30,793 nt of DNA from positions 1 to 30,793 of the forward strand of contig LRSR01008413.1 of assembly GCA_001579985.1 (NCBI GenBank), in the 5' to 3' direction. The translations under genes were made by a program, and so were the position numbers. Shown here in pieces: positions 28,879-30,793 of the stretch. The notes beneath the pieces are model-generated. The model did no database searches, was not told where the DNA came from, and saw nothing but the letters and a program-made list of their open reading frames with translations. The first letter of the stretch is position 1, and each line of letters opens with the position of its first letter. Source of the stretch: Hypsibius dujardini (taxonomy: Eukaryota > Tardigrada > Eutardigrada > Parachela > Hypsibiidae).

Positions 28879-30669
28879 ATGGCATCTGATGCGCGATGGG
28901 CGCAGACGGTGCCGTTGGATTTCGACAAAATCCAGGCGCTGCAAGGGACGAGCCCGTCCATTCATCAGGCGGACTTGGAATTCCTCTCTAGTGTGCGCAA
29001 GTTTTCTCCCTCCCCCTTCTCTCAACCTTTTCCCTTCTTCATGTCAGCTATTTTCTTTTCCCTTTCAAAACAGGTCGACTTAGACGCCATCGCTGGTGAC
29101 TTTGATTACGACCGATTTGTCGCTGTGTTAAAGGCATTTCAGAACGGACTTCGAGTGAGTATAGCAGCTGTTCACGCCCTTTTTTAATTGATTGATTCAT
29201 TGATGGTTTCAAATCCGCGTTCTGTTTTCAGTTAAAGTTTACTAGTCAAACGTCTCATTGATTGATGTATTGATTGGTTTAGTTTCGATCTGAACAGTTC
29301 GCTGCCTTTGCCATTGTTATTAACTTGATTTTCATTCATTCAACTTTAGAAATCGGTTGTCGATCGAGAGGCTGCTCTTTACGCCAAGGGGCGATCGGAT
29401 CAGCTGCTTGCGGAATCGCGAAGGGTAAGTCATACTGGCTGTCCAGTGGTTCTTCGTGTAATTGATTGGTTGATTGACTGATTGTAGGCTGAGGTTGCAA
29501 CTGCCCCGCAGGCGTTGCTGACTCCGGCCGGTACCGTCCAACCGGATGCCATTAGGGCACGCGATCAGCATATCCTGTATCTGCAGTATGAGGTTAGCCA
29601 GCGGGACATCCAGATGCTGCAGCTCGCGGAACAGGTCCAGCAGGTACAACGGAATGGAATTTATCAGCAGTGTTAACTGAATGGTTGATTGCTTGATGGA
29701 TTGACCGAAAAGCGCGTGTGTCGATTGATTGATGTATGGCTTGGTTTGTTGACCGAGATGATTATCTGAATTTAATTAAGGACAATTCTGATCACATCAG
29801 ATGCGTTACGGATGTTTGTGTGGTGCTTTCGTATGTATTTATAATTTATCTTCATTTTATTTTATATTTTCAATTTAAATACATTTGCAGGGGAATTTAA
29901 ATATATTTTATGTAATTTAATTAAGTTTGCTTGGAACTTGATTTCAGCTAGATGCTTTATTTCAAACGTGAAATTTTAACGGGCATGATTGATATTCTAA
30001 TTTAGCGATATTTTTTGTTATTTTTTTTTATTGAGATTCAACACATGTTTTATTTCGCTTCCAGAGTCGTAGTCAAATCGAAGGACTGGAGGATCAGAAA
30101 CGTTTGTTGGAGGAAGAAGTCCAGCACGTCCGCGGTCAAATTTCTCGCGCCCGCGACGAAAGCGATCAGCTCCGTGCGTCTATCGATAATCAACTCAAAA
30201 AAGCCGACGTCCGTGAGAAGCTGCAAAACCGCAACGAGGAGCTCATCAACGCCCTTGAAGAGTCCTCAGTAAAACACGAAACTCCCACCACTTTCTGTCC
30301 AACTCGTTCCCGCCTGGTTTTTCATCCTGTCTGTGACCTAATTCGGGTATGCGTTACGCTTGTAGAATTTACGGTTGGAATCCCAGCGACTGAAGAAACT
30401 GTGCGCCCAATTAGAGGAGCAGCTGGGGGAGGCCACCGTGCAGATCGATAGCGCCACCGCGGAGCACCTCCACCTGAAAGTATGTGTGCGGATGCTTGCC
30501 GATGAGGTGTTTGCGGTCGATAATCCGCTTATCGGTTTAGATTCGAGACAGCTGGTTCGAGCAGTGGTTGTACGGTTCCAACAAAATTGTTGCTTTTTAG
30601 AGGTCCATTGAGGCTGCGGAAGTTGCCTGTGAAGAGTTGCGAGATGAGAATGCAGAGCTACAGGACAAG
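28879..30669 (+). CDS. Coiled-coil protein, N-terminal part, possibly CEP290-like (3' partial)
   Basis: Seven exons are seen: 28879-28992, 29074-29154, 29350-29424, 29488-29643, 30065-30268, 30366-30479, 30601-30669. All are multiples of three with phase-0 GT-AG introns, giving 271 codons, and the gene continues past the window. The ATG has G at -3 and +4, and no longer frame precedes it. Residues 1-80 are acidic and partly helical (WAQTVPLDFDKI, FDYDRFVAVLKAFQ). From about 85 there is a heptad coiled coil (ILYLQYEVSQRDIQMLQLAE, RSQIEGLEDQKRLLEEEVQH, LRLESQRLKKLCAQLEEQL). The start, with a Trp then an acidic block, a short helix and an aligned ILYLQYEVSQRD segment, resembles the N terminus of CEP290, the ciliary transition-zone protein. 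This rests on memory of the family and is tentative; other long coiled-coil proteins are possible. The donor of exon 1 (AGT/GTGCGC) is weak. Confidence 0.72.
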
Positions 30670-30764
30670 GTACTAAAAATATTAGATGAACGACAGCCAA
30701 ACATACATACAGTTAAACTCAAAAGCACGTAGATTAGCTGATAAGATTTTACACAGACAGATGA

Positions 30765-30793
30765 CGGACTGACAGGGACAGACAGACAGACAG
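30765..30793. repeat. Start of a CAGA array at the window edge
   Basis: GACAGACAGACAGACAG runs into the end of the window, in the intron after the last visible exon of the plus-strand coiled-coil gene. Confidence 0.75.

Overview
The window is nuclear DNA from an invertebrate animal. The evidence is multi-exon genes with GT-AG introns, metazoan extracellular modules (LDLa, SRCR, trypsin-like, MAM), a CLIP-170 family microtubule protein, a decayed Tc1-type transposon and very abundant tetranucleotide repeats in introns. Exons are GC-rich and introns are AT-rich or repeat-rich. I cannot name the phylum. All gene models were read by hand from splice sites and frame continuity; there is no transcript support.

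Layout. (1) 2-7494, + strand: 3' part of a secreted or membrane mosaic protein. Its order is LDLa x7, an SRCR-like module, a trypsin-fold domain, LDLa, MAM, stop. Nine exons join in frame (858 codons). The trypsin fold keeps His57 and Asp102, but the Ser195 position is Asp and the Gly193 position is Leu, so it is a serine protease homologue and probably not a protease. Its introns hold a foldback element, short tandem repeats, CCGT/CTGT arrays and an orphan minus-strand exon-like sequence. (2) 7943-9895: a Tc1-type element flanked by TA with about 117-bp terminal inverted repeats and a broken transposase on the minus strand. (3) 9896-11659: no supported gene. (4) 11660-23885, - strand: a complete CLIP-170 (CLIP1/CLIP-190) orthologue. 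I resolve 28 coding exons and 1683 codons: two CAP-Gly domains, a Ser-rich linker, a very long coiled coil, two zinc knuckles and a C-terminal ETF tail. Ten of its introns carry (CTGT)n-type arrays in both orientations. (5) 25320-26368: a probable small minus-strand gene I do not recognise. (6) 26370-28878: repeats, including a second copy of a foldback element also found in CLIP1, and a 129-bp tandem duplication. (7) 28879 to the window end, + strand: the 5' end of a coiled-coil gene with seven phase-0 exons, possibly CEP290-like.

The genes do not form a pathway. The first is extracellular or luminal, CLIP1 tracks microtubule plus ends, and the last is a cytoskeletal or centrosomal type of coiled coil. 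The less ordinary signals are the inactivated protease domain, the complementary tetranucleotide arrays alternating across CLIP1 introns (notably around the in-frame exon of the second CAP-Gly domain), and a dispersed repeat whose end coincides with a CLIP1 splice acceptor.
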